Assembly (NCBI GenBank): GCA_003290165.1
Contig: QNQO01006965.1
Location: 39,234 to 103,233, forward strand
Source: Berberis thunbergii
Lineage: Eukaryota; Streptophyta; Magnoliopsida; Ranunculales; Berberidaceae
DNA: 64,000 bases
Direction: 5' to 3'
This document shows, one piece after another, positions 55,642 to 64,000 of this stretch. The position numbers and the translations under genes were made by a program. The first letter of the stretch is position 1; the number at the start of each line of letters is the position of its first letter. The notes under the pieces are model-generated. The model searched no databases. It was not told the DNA's origin and saw only the letters and a program-made list of their open reading frames with translations.

Positions 55642-56600
55642 CTGTTCAGTGTTGCTACCCTCCCGGTCAGGCTTTGAACATCTTTGATGTTGGTGGGAGC
55701 TTTGATGTTGAGAAGGGCCTGAATTTGTTTCGGGTCAGCTTTAATCCCCTCTTATTCACTATATAGCCTAGGAATTTTCCAGACTCAACTCCAAACGTAT
55801 ATTTTTGTGGGTTGAGCTTCATATAGTATTTCCTGAGCTAGTTGAACGCTTCGGTGAGGTCTTGTATGTGGTCGGGGCTGCAGATGCTCTTAACCAACAT
55901 GTTGTCTATGTAGACTTTCATGTTTCAGTCGATCTGCTCTTTGAACATTTGGTTGACCAGTCATTGGTATGCAGCGCCAACATTTTTTAAGTCGAATGGC
56001 ATCACCCTATAGCAATATATCCCTCTTTCAGTTATGAAGGAGGTTTTCTCCTAATCTGGGAGGTGCATCAATATCTGATTGTAGCATGAATAGGCATCCA
56101 TGAAGCTTAGTAAGTTGTGTCCGAATGTGGCGTCCACAGTCTAATCAATGCGGGGGAGTGGGAAGTTGTCCTTCAGGCAGGCTTTGTTCAGGTCGTTGTA
56201 GTCCACACACACTCTCCATTTCCCATTTTTCTTATTTACAAGAACGGTGTTGACCAGCCAGTCTGGGTATCGCGTTTCCTTAATCATGTCCGCATTGAGT
56301 AGATGTTTGTACTTCCTCGTTTATGATAGTGTTCTTCTCGAGTGCCACAAGCATTTTCTTCTGCCTTACGATTTTCCTCGTGGGTCCATATCTAGGCCAA
56401 GGGTGATTATAGATGGGTCATTTCCCACCATGTTTCACATAGTCCAGGCGAAGATGTCTTGGTTATGTTATAGCAGCTTCGTGAGTTGTTTCACCAATTC
56501 TTTGTTCAAGCAGGAACCAATTGTTGAGAGGGCTGGCGAGATAGACCGTGATGGTTTCTTCTTTTGGCCGGCTGGCATCGGGCTTGCCTCGAGGGCTTAC
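55642..56600 (-). pseudogene. Reverse transcriptase of the Tat-type element
   Basis: Read on the minus strand at about 56300-55860: IKETRYPDWLVNTVLVNKKN, GKWRVCVDYNDLNKACLKDN, FPLPRID, FMDAYSCYNQILM, EKTSFITERGIYCYRVMPFD and NMKVYIDNMLVKS. This is a gypsy RT with the catalytic box as YIDN in place of YxDD, so one of the two aspartates is lost. Several in-frame stops confirm it is dead. The hAT element at 54699-55641 cuts it from RNase H. Confidence 0.93.
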
Positions 56601-56627
56601 TAGAGCCTCGTTGTCTAGAATGGGTTG

Positions 56628-57053
56628 TCATTCTTCTAAGGCGATGAAGCTCTGCACTCCCCTTGCCCGGTCTGCCATGCTTGCTGGTAGGTCCAGAGTC
56701 AGGAAGTTATAGAACTTTCCTTTCCCCATACCATTTATGAAGGCTGAGATGCTCGTTGTGTCATTGCACCCGTTGATGATGGTTAGCTCACTGTTGAAGT
56801 GGGTTAAATACGCCTTTAGTGTCTCGTTAAGATTTTGTTTCATCGATCTGAGCATCTTTATCGTCGACAAAGCCTGACGTTTGAAAATTGATCCTGGATC
56901 GGATTCGGAGTCTGTTGGTGCTGTTGTTGTCTTGGAAGCACCAGTTTCATGCTTGTGCATTATCTGCACTGTTGAGGGTGGTGAAGCAGTGCCAGGTTGA
57001 ATGCTCGACATTTCCAAGTGTTTTCCATCGTTATGTGATCTAGTGGTCACCAT
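56628..57053 (-). pseudogene. Gag of the Tat-type element (partial)
   Basis: The frame starts MVTTRSHNDGKHLEMSS about 70 bp inside the 5' LTR and contains MKQNLNETLKAYLTHFNSEL, TTSISAFINGMGKGKFYNFL and ADRARGVQSFIALEE, as in Retrotrans_gag. The protein (141 residues here) lacks the rest of gag and any zinc knuckle, so a deletion lies between it and RT. It is the most intact reading of the outer element. Confidence 0.88.
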
Positions 57054-57097
57054 CTTTCCGTATTTCGAAGGGAGATGATGCTAGTGAAAGTTATGAA

Positions 57098-57123
57098 CTT
57101 TTTCATCCCCATGGACGCGCCAA
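57098..57123 (-). promoter_or_regulatory. Primer-binding-site-like sequence of the Tat-type element
   Basis: Directly inside the 5' LTR the minus strand reads TTTGGCGCGTCCATGGGGAT. TTTGGCGC followed by GGGGA is the usual pattern of plant gypsy primer-binding sites; the tRNA cannot be named with confidence. Confidence 0.65.
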
Positions 57124-57125
57124 AT

Positions 57126-57801
57126 TGATGCAGTCATTTTTTTGCTCCCTGCTTTGACTCGGTCTGCTGACCTGTACAAAGAACACATGTGAGCCACGGA
57201 TCATCATTGTGGTGGTCGATAACACTCTCATGCTAAAGTCAGACAGGGATCTGAGGAGGTGTAATGATGTAAACATAGAATTTTTAGCGTACCTTAGCTT
57301 ACCAACCTCATGTCTTATTTATACTACGAGAGTCTTGGTTCGACTAGGTCATTGATGGCGTAGTTTAAGAAGAAGATCTTCATGAAGATCCTTATCTAAT
57401 TAGGAGTCGTGCTGCAGAAGGGAGTTCCCATGTTAGTCGTGTGCTCCTAGATACGCAGGAGATAGTTTACAATCTCAAATTACTTATAAGAGGAAGTTTC
57501 TTTGTGTGATATGTACTCTAGTATTTACTTGCTAGTTGGAAACAGACAGTTGTTGTACTTGCCTGTCCGAAGCTGGTCCTCAAGATACTTGCCTTAGCAG
57601 GGCTTATGGGTATTGAGGATACTTGTAAGACGTGTGGGCTTAGCTGGCTGTAAGAGTTCGGGTCCGTTTAGCGGACCACATTGGGCGAGCTTAGAACCGC
57701 TTGGGTCGGATCAGTGTTGGGCTGACGTTGGGGCCCGTATTCCTTGAGATCATCATGTCACGTGTATGGCTTACGGTTGCGACCATTTTGGTGTATCATC
57801 A
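57126..57801 (-). repeat. 5' LTR of the Tat-type element
   Basis: The 676-bp repeat pairs with 27505-28175, both bounded by TGATG and CATCA. The flank ACTTT at 57802-57806 equals that at 27500-27504, which fixes both ends of the 30-kb nest. Confidence 0.92.
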
Positions 57802-58078
57802 ACTTTGTTGAAGTGAACTAAGAAAATGAGTATTTCTTTTGAAAACAGTAATTAATTCTTGAATTTAATTTATTTGATCTTTAGAATTTGTTTGGTATGA
57901 CCAATTTATTGATTAATTTTAAAGATTTTCCCCTTTTAATCGTGTACAAGTTTAGTGATTGCTCATCATGTCTTTCATGGTGAATTGAATTGAGTCTTAA
58001 GCTTTTTAGGAGCTGGAAGATTTGGTTTAGCGATATTTCTGATTTGATGTTTAATTGCAAAAGGGCTTGATTCAAAGA

Positions 58079-58544
58079 TTTGGCGCTACCTTGAATGTTG
58101 CCAAACCTAAGAAGGGTTCTTCAATAGCTATATTTGGACTAGAAGCAGTTGACCTAGCTGTAAGCTCTCCATCTCCTTCGTCTAGAGATTTTACTCCACG
58201 CTGTTTCTTTCAAAAAAGTTTCTTTTAATGTCTTTTTTTGCCAACTTTTTAGGGGTACAGGAGGGCAAGAATCGTTGGGGCTTCGAGGATTATTGGAGTT
58301 GATTTGAACCCGAAAAGATTTGAAGAAGGTGATGTTACATGTTCCTACCTATTTTTGGCTATAAGATTGCATATTCCGACTCAAGTTCCTTGCATTAAAC
58401 AAAACTTCATTTATTGGTGTATGTACGTACTAATGATTCTTATACATTCTTACAGCAAAGAAATTTGGCATAGCTGAATTTGTGAATCCAAGGAACATAG
58501 CAAGCATGTTCAAGAAGTATTTAATCAATGATCAGTATATCACG
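58079..58544 (+). pseudogene. ADH: Alcohol dehydrogenase pseudogene with introns
   Basis: Three exon-like pieces are bounded by GT and AG: 58079-58159 codes FGATLNVAKPKKGSSIAIFG, 58253-58328 codes RRARIVGASRIIGVDLNPKR, and 58454-58544 codes AKKFGIAEFVNP. They are the cofactor-binding (Rossmann) part of a class P-type alcohol dehydrogenase, zinc-dependent medium-chain family. The glycine-rich motif is altered (GLEAVDLA for GLGAVGLA). After VNP the reading passes into MFKKYLINDQYIT, similar to a segment near the C-terminus of ADH, so a large middle part is deleted. The N-terminal catalytic zinc domain is absent. The pseudogene begins 277 bp right of the large nest. Confidence 0.85.
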
Positions 58545-59370
58545 GTATCAATTATTTTCATATCAGATTCATAAAAAGTTATTTTCCACATCATAATAAT
58601 GATTGTACTTGGAGTCTTTGCACTTAGCTATATTTGGTGAGGTTGAAACAAACATGATGGGAGTGCCGAAGGCACGACCCAAGGACCAGCGAAGACATGA
58701 CACAATACTTGTGTTGTGGGATGAGTACACGTGCGGTCGTGCCGTAGGCATACACTAGTTCGATATAGTGAACCCATATGTTCTCCATTATTTGGATTTT
58801 TGAATATGCCATCCCCTCCCAATCTTTTTTCCCTTGAATATGCTCTATCCTCCCCAAACACAAAGGGCACTCCAAAACCCCCGATGCCATAGTGTTGCAT
58901 CTATAATTGGTCCATTTTTTCACTGCCAAAAATCCCTCGCCCAACTTAAACAATTTCCCACTGCCGAAATTCTCAGCGTATCCCCCTTCATCTCTCTCAC
59001 TCTTTCAGAATTGACACTGGAAGATTGCAAAAAAGCATAGGAGTCATCGAAGGAGAAGAAAAATGAAATGTTCTACGTGGTTGTTGAGCGCTGATGGAGG
59101 AGAGAACCAGAGACGCCAATGGAAGAGAAGAAGCTGGGAAGACAATTCTAGGGAAATCCCCTTCGACTCCATCTCACTCTCCTTCACTTCTTTTCTTCTC
59201 TCAACAATTCACTTGGAAAAAAAACCAAATCAGGCTAGCTTTTTCTAGATGAAGCAGATGAGATTCGATTGGGATTCCCAACTCCCTATATTCCTCTCTC
59301 ACCCTTCACCTTGCCATCTACGTTGTCTCTTTGTTTCTAGTTTATGTTTCCTATTTGAGATCACTTGGAA
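58545..59370. other. Stretch without a recognised gene
   Basis: Pyrimidine-rich sequence with short frames at 58600-59250. An ATGAAATGTTCTACGTGG start at 59062 opens 61 codons without a known motif. I cannot tell whether a small gene was present. Confidence 0.4.
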
Positions 59371-59375
59371 GATTC

Positions 59376-59729
59376 TGTCATGAACCGACAAACTCTCCCA
59401 AAAGCCCGATCTGTCCAGGATGGGGGAAAGTTCATGACTAGGAGATCATGACATTGCCCCACGCTTCCAAAGTTGACGTCCTCGTCGATCCTACTCTATC
59501 AACATTAACTCGATGTTAGCTTCACTCACCTGCCAGTATTCAACAACTTAGCACTGTGCCCATACATAATGGTAAATTTATTTTAATCTAGCCTATAGGT
59601 CGCCGTTGCCGGGAATCGGAACATTGGATGTGGGTTTGGCTTTGATACCAATTGTCATGAACTAATCAAACTCTTCCAAAAAGCCCTCAGCTGTCCAGGA
59701 GGGGAAGGTTCATGACTAGGATCGTGATA
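59376..59729 (-). mobile_element. Very small TRIM (354 bp) with 77-78-bp LTRs, TSD GATTC
   Basis: Direct repeats lie at 59376-59453 and 59653-59729, both starting TGTCATGAAC and containing CTGTCCAGGA and GGTTCATGACTAGGA. The flanks are identical: GATTC at 59371-59375 and 59730-59734. On the minus strand the right LTR is followed by ATTGGTATCAAAGCC, close to the initiator tRNA-Met primer site. No coding sequence is present in the 199-bp interior. LTRs this short are at the low end of known LTR elements. Confidence 0.88.
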
Positions 59730-59734
59730 GATTC

Positions 59735-61013
59735 AGATAGTAGTTTTATTATGGTATGAACTGTTTCTCCAATTATGTGGATTGGATTTGTAAAACTTTG
59801 GTTAATGGGTTGGTTGATTTTGTGTCACTGTAACTAGAAAAGGTTAGATTTTGATGACCCTAAACCTTAAATTCTAATCTAGAGTTGCTCTGCCTTAAGG
59901 GTTTAGGTTTCGAAGATGTTGTTTTCACACATCCAATTTGAGAATTTTTATTTTCTATTTGTATATTTCTGTCTTTTTTTTTTTTCTTGAATTTTATCTA
60001 TGATGGATTACTTTTCTTTTATTGTTGATAATGATCTACAATGTGCAAAAGAACATAATTTTAATAATATGATAGGAATTGTTTTGGTTACATAACCAAA
60101 ATCCATCCAAATAGTAATAAACATTTTTTAATAGAATATTTTGTTCTTGAAATCTAAAATTAATCAGGTTTTCTTTGTGAATTATTCTGACCTCCTTTAC
60201 TTCTTATTAGATTGGAGATTCAAGATATAGAAGAAGTGTTAAAAGAATCCTCTCGAAGAGCAAGCCTAGAGGATTGCACAAGGAGCCTAGAGTCAGGGAA
60301 CAATTCCAAGGCGAGCATTTCAGACTCCAGAAGCTCAACGTAATCAAAAAGTCAGGTTTAATAAGAGTAGATTTCTTCGGTTTAATTTAAAAGTAGATTC
60401 AATTAGGCGCTTAGCAAACTTACTAATATCGGGTTCTTTTTTTTGCCAATATAAAAATTGATTCTTTTTATTCCATTGCCCCTTCAAAAAGAACAATCAC
60501 TATTTAAATTTTTTGGGGCCACAAAATAAATTTTTTTTGAAAGCTAATTAATATATCAGGTCCTCCGTTGTTGAATGTCATAATAATATTCTTCCAAACA
60601 TTTAGATTTGAGAACTATCGAAATGGAGCCCAAGAAACTAATATCAGGTGGGTCATTTTTCAGAAGAATTTTAGAAGACTGCACAAGAAACTTTAGACTA
60701 ATAACAATAATTCCAAGACTATGCACGACCTGATTATGAAGCTCAACCGTATAGAACTAATTTCCTAACTAGAGTATATTCTAAGTTTTATTGAAAGGGT
60801 AAGATTGATCATGCGCTTGGCAAGCTTGCCTCCGAGCTTCGTTCCTGTTTAGTTTCCAAGTTTGTCTAAAAGAATTAGCAAAAGTGGGAGACAAACTCAG
60901 TCTCATCCCTAAGTCAATTTGAAGAAACATGGAAGAACTTTACATTCTCTGAACTACAAGAAGCAATGAAAACTTCAGCTCTGGTTCATAATTTGTCACC
61001 GTAGTGTAATTCA
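59735..61013. other. Stretch without a recognised gene
   Basis: No domain seen. A plus-strand stretch at about 60210-60350 (IGDSRYRRSVKRILSKSKPR in one frame) looks protein-like but matches nothing I know. Confidence 0.4.
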
Positions 61014-61720
61014 CTCGTGGTGGGCATCCCATCCCGCGATCCCGAACTAGTCTCGGTCCCATCCCTTTCCATCTCGATTTTTGGGTCCTTTTGGGATTGA
61101 TCAAACCCATATTGATCCCGTCCCATCCCAATCTAGAGTGTGATGGGATTGAAATGAAATTTTCAAAGTCGCCATCTCGTCCCGTCCCGAAATTAGGTTA
61201 GCATGTTACTCTCAAATCATTTGTATTGTTCAATAAAGAAAAATTCTTGTATTCAACTAATTGCATTTGGTCATAACTATATCAATTAACATATTCTACT
61301 TATTTAATGGCAGGACATATAAACACATTTTCAATCATTTTACATCACGTCATTTTCACCTTTTATATTGTGTTATTTTCCACTATGGATACATGAAGAT
61401 GGGCAATTGTGTTATTTTCACTATGGATGCATGAAGATGGGGAAACCAATTTCCCTAAGATATAGATAATTTGAACAATTTTGTCACTTTCACATGTTCA
61501 TTGTATTATTTGTTTAGATAAACACTAGCTTAAGTAGCTAGAACATTCAACATTGCTTTAAATTTTTTTTAAAACATGAACTCGATACAAAATGAGTGAT
61601 TGGATGAAAGTGGTACTCTAAGGGTTAGAATATTTTACATGCTCATCTCATCCCGTCCCAAACCTTTGGGATGGGACGAGGTCGGGATGATGTCTATCAT
61701 GTCTCGGTCCCGAATGAACA
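61014..61720. mobile_element. hAT-like element (family A), right end truncated
   Basis: The start TCGTGGTGGGCATCCCATCC is close to TAGGGGTGGGCATCCC of the 54699 copy, and GGGATGGGACGAGGTCGGGA near 61667 matches the right part of the 16166 copy. The right end stops after CGAATGAACA, about 35 bp short of the expected GCCCACCCCTA, and gypsy coding begins directly. I could not see a target duplication. Confidence 0.7.
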
Positions 61721-64000
61721 GGTATGACCTGAATTTGTCCAATGCAAAGACAATAGCGAGTAACTCCTTCTCCGTGGTGGAATAATTAAGTTGTGCATCT
61801 TGTAGAGTTCTACTGGCATAATACATAACATGGGCTTTTTGTCCACTGTTGTCCTAAGACAACTCCAACCTCAAAATCATAAGCATCAGACATAAGCTGA
61901 AAAAGTAAATTCCAATTAGGAGGTTGGATGATTGAAGCTGAAGTCAACAATTTTTAAGCTTTTCAAAGGCTTTCAAACAGTCTTCATCAAAGACGAAGGC
62001 AGAGTCCTTAGCAAGTAAATTGCATAGAGGACGAGTAACCTTGCTAAAATCCTTAATGAACCTACGGTAATAACAACATGGCCTAGAAAAATGTCTTTCA
62101 TTGTCTTCGGTGGTGGAAGACTCAATATTAAATATATTTTTGCTTTGTCAACTTCAATGCCCTTGTTAGAAATTATGTGTCGAAGAACTATACCTTGCCT
62201 AACCATAAAATGACATTTCTCTCAATTCAAGACAAGAATTTTCTCTTCACACCTCTTTAACACTAGGGTTAAATGATGCAAACACTCATCAAACGAATCC
62301 TTAAACATTGAGAAGTCATCCATGAACACCTCAAGAAACCCTTCTACCATATCCGAGAAAATACTAAGTATACACCTCTGAAAGGTGGCGAGTGCATTAC
62401 ACAACCCAAAAGGCATTCTTTGATAAGCAAAAGTCCAAAATGACAAATGAATGTGGTTTCTTTTGATCCTCGGGCCGATAGGGATTTGGTTAAACCGGAA
62501 TACCCATCAATAAACAATAGTAATCATGTCCGGCTAATCTCAAGCATCTGATCGATAAGGGAGAGGAAAATGATATTTCCTCGTGCCTGAGTTCAACTTA
62601 AGGTAGTCAATACAAACTCGCCATCCAGTGGTCATGCGGGTAAGCACTAACTCATACTTATCATTTGTGACTACAGTTACCCCCAATATCTTGGGAACAA
62701 CTTGAATTGGACTAACCAAATGCTATCTGAAATGGGGTAAATGATACCAACATCAACAATTTTAGCATTCGGCTCGGACAACCTCCTTAAGATTAGGATT
62801 AAGTCCACGTTGCATTTCACATGAAGCCTTGGCATTATCTTCCATATGAATACGATGCATGCAAACAATTGGACTTATTCCTTTAATATCAGCTATAGTC
62901 CACCCAAGTGATGCCTTATGTTCTTTCAGAACGTTTAGCAACTTACTTTCTTGTTCAACAGTCAATGTCGATGAAATTAATAAGTAAAGTAGTTCATCAG
63001 AACCTAAAACTTATACTTGAGGTGTCAGGTAATGGTTTAAGTTCAGCTTGGTGGCTTCTCAACCGAAGGGATGGGTTTGACTCACTAAGTGGAAGGGGTT
63101 CAACTTTAGACTTCCATGAAGAACTAGGAGCCATACTAGGGGATGCATCAAGCAAAGCATTTCCCTAATGGAATTATTAATATCAAAGTCTAAACTAGAA
63201 TGAGTCAAACAAGCCGTTAAGGGATCATCTAAGACGGACTGCGGAATGGAATTTTCCACCAAACTCTCAATCATGTCAACCTCATGGATATCCTCGGACT
63301 CGGGAGGTTGTTGACTAACATTAAAAAACTTTGAGTTCGACGGTAATGTTGCCAAATGACAATTTCATAATTTCATTTATGCAGTTAATAATGGCATTGG
63401 ATGTGGCAAAAAATGGTCGACCATAAATGAACTGGAATGTGACTAGAGGGATTGTGAACAGGTTGTGCATCAAGAACTATAAAGTCCACAGGGTAATTGA
63501 ATTTTCAACCTTGCATAATCACATCCTCTACCACGAGGGACTCTAACATACTATCTGCCAAATGCAGTGTTAATCTAGTCGGTTTAACCCACCGATACCT
63601 AATAGCTCATAAACAGAATGTCAATAAATTTAACACTGCCCCTAAATCCAATAATGCCTATCCATCATACTGATCACCGATAATACAAGAAATAGTCGGC
63701 AAAGGATCCTATACTTAGGCGGGGTTCTGTATTGAATAATTGAGCTCACTTGCTCGGTGAGGCTCTCTTTTGCACACAGTAGCTTCCGCTTCTGTGTGCA
63801 AAGATCCTTAAAAAACTTGGCATAGCTAGGAACTTGCTTAATAGCATCGAGTAATGGGATATTTATGTGGACTTGTTTAAAACTTTCTATTACGTCATTT
63901 ACATTTGTGTTCATTTCTTTGCCGGAGCTAATCGTGACAAAAACGGGGCTCTAGGCAAATAAGATGCCTGAGTGGGTCAGAGTCAACAAGAGCATCTGTA
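61721..64000 (-). mobile_element. Athila-like gypsy fragment running off the window
   Basis: Minus strand, high to low: gag tail at 63914-63700 (FKQVHINIPLLDAIKQVPSY, AKFFKDLCTQKRKL), protease near 63650-63560 (ALLDLGAVLNLL), a linker at 63355-63059 and RT at 62965-62220 (KASLGWTIADIKGISPIVC, MPFGLCNALATFQRC, VFMDDFSMF). RNase H follows to 61721 (YASRTLQDAQLNYSTTEKEL, LAIVFALDKFRSYL). YxDD-type FMDDF is intact, but frames shift and stop several times. It resembles the element at 32-36 kb in layout. RNase H is cut off by the hAT-like element, and integrase and LTRs are not in the window. Confidence 0.92.

Larger units (their letters stand above)
27505..57801 (-). mobile_element. Tat-lineage Ty3-gypsy element containing nested insertions, TSD ACTTT
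   Basis: Two long direct repeats at the ends (27505-28175 and 57126-57801) both start TGATGCAG and end GTGTATCATCA on the plus strand, and both outer flanks are ACTTT (27500-27504 and 57802-57806). The element is on the minus strand: gag, RT, RNase H, a second RNase H-like domain, integrase, a tandem array, and an ORF antisense to pol. The two RNase H regions and the antisense ORF point to the Tat lineage. The span is 30.3 kb, but about 20.9 kb of it is a second gypsy element with its own insertions. The many differences between the LTRs, mostly transitions, show that it is old, and every ORF is broken. Confidence 0.92.

Noticed and set aside
59062..59248. Small plus-strand ORF of 61 codons as a possible peptide gene
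   Set aside because: No signal peptide or known motif, and no splice or promoter evidence.

Overview
The window is nuclear DNA of a flowering plant, most likely a eudicot; I cannot name the species. It is AT-rich. The only apparently intact host gene has seven exons with GT-AG introns, and almost everything else is plant transposon sequence. There are no prokaryotic operons, CRISPR arrays or bacterial mobile elements.

The anchor gene is a selective-autophagy receptor of the NBR1/Joka2 family (minus strand, CDS 21073-25919). Its exons read through in frame from PB1, ZZ and FW domains to two UBA domains, with a WDPM LC3/ATG8-interacting motif between the UBAs. A TATA-like box, a telo-box-like motif and a possible poly(A) signal are visible.

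Left of NBR1 (1-20.9 kb): a TNP2 (CACTA) transposase fragment; a TTA-flanked PIF/Harbinger-like element carrying a succinate dehydrogenase iron-sulphur subunit fragment; a Mutator-like foldback MITE with a 9-bp target duplication; a Ty1-copia element deleted for protease to RT, with a head-to-head inverted LTR and a solo LTR inserted in gag; a 70-bp tandem array beside a coiled-coil ORF of Tat-type retrotransposons; two hAT-like elements; and copia, LINE and gypsy remnants.

Right of NBR1 (27.5-57.8 kb): one large nest. An old Tat-lineage Ty3-gypsy element (27505-57801, minus strand, TSD ACTTT, LTRs of 671 and 676 bp) was split by an Athila-like gypsy element (about 32263-53146, candidate TSD ATGAT). 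That one was in turn split by a CACTA element of about 16 kb (about 36008-52306). The CACTA element carries TNP2 and Ptta/En/Spm transposase remnants, plastid-derived fragments (psbB, psbH, trnE, trnS, trnG), an exon resembling MSH1, a possible RNA-binding-protein fragment and a LINE. A TRIM and a hAT element are also inserted in the outer pol region.

Beyond the nest (57.8-64 kb): an alcohol dehydrogenase pseudogene with introns, a second TRIM of only 354 bp with TSD GATTC, another copy of the hAT family, and an Athila-like gypsy fragment that leaves the window.

I did not find a clearly new biological system. The most notable items are the CACTA element with organelle DNA and a captured organelle-genome-maintenance exon, the two TRIMs, the solo LTR, and the datable order of nesting.
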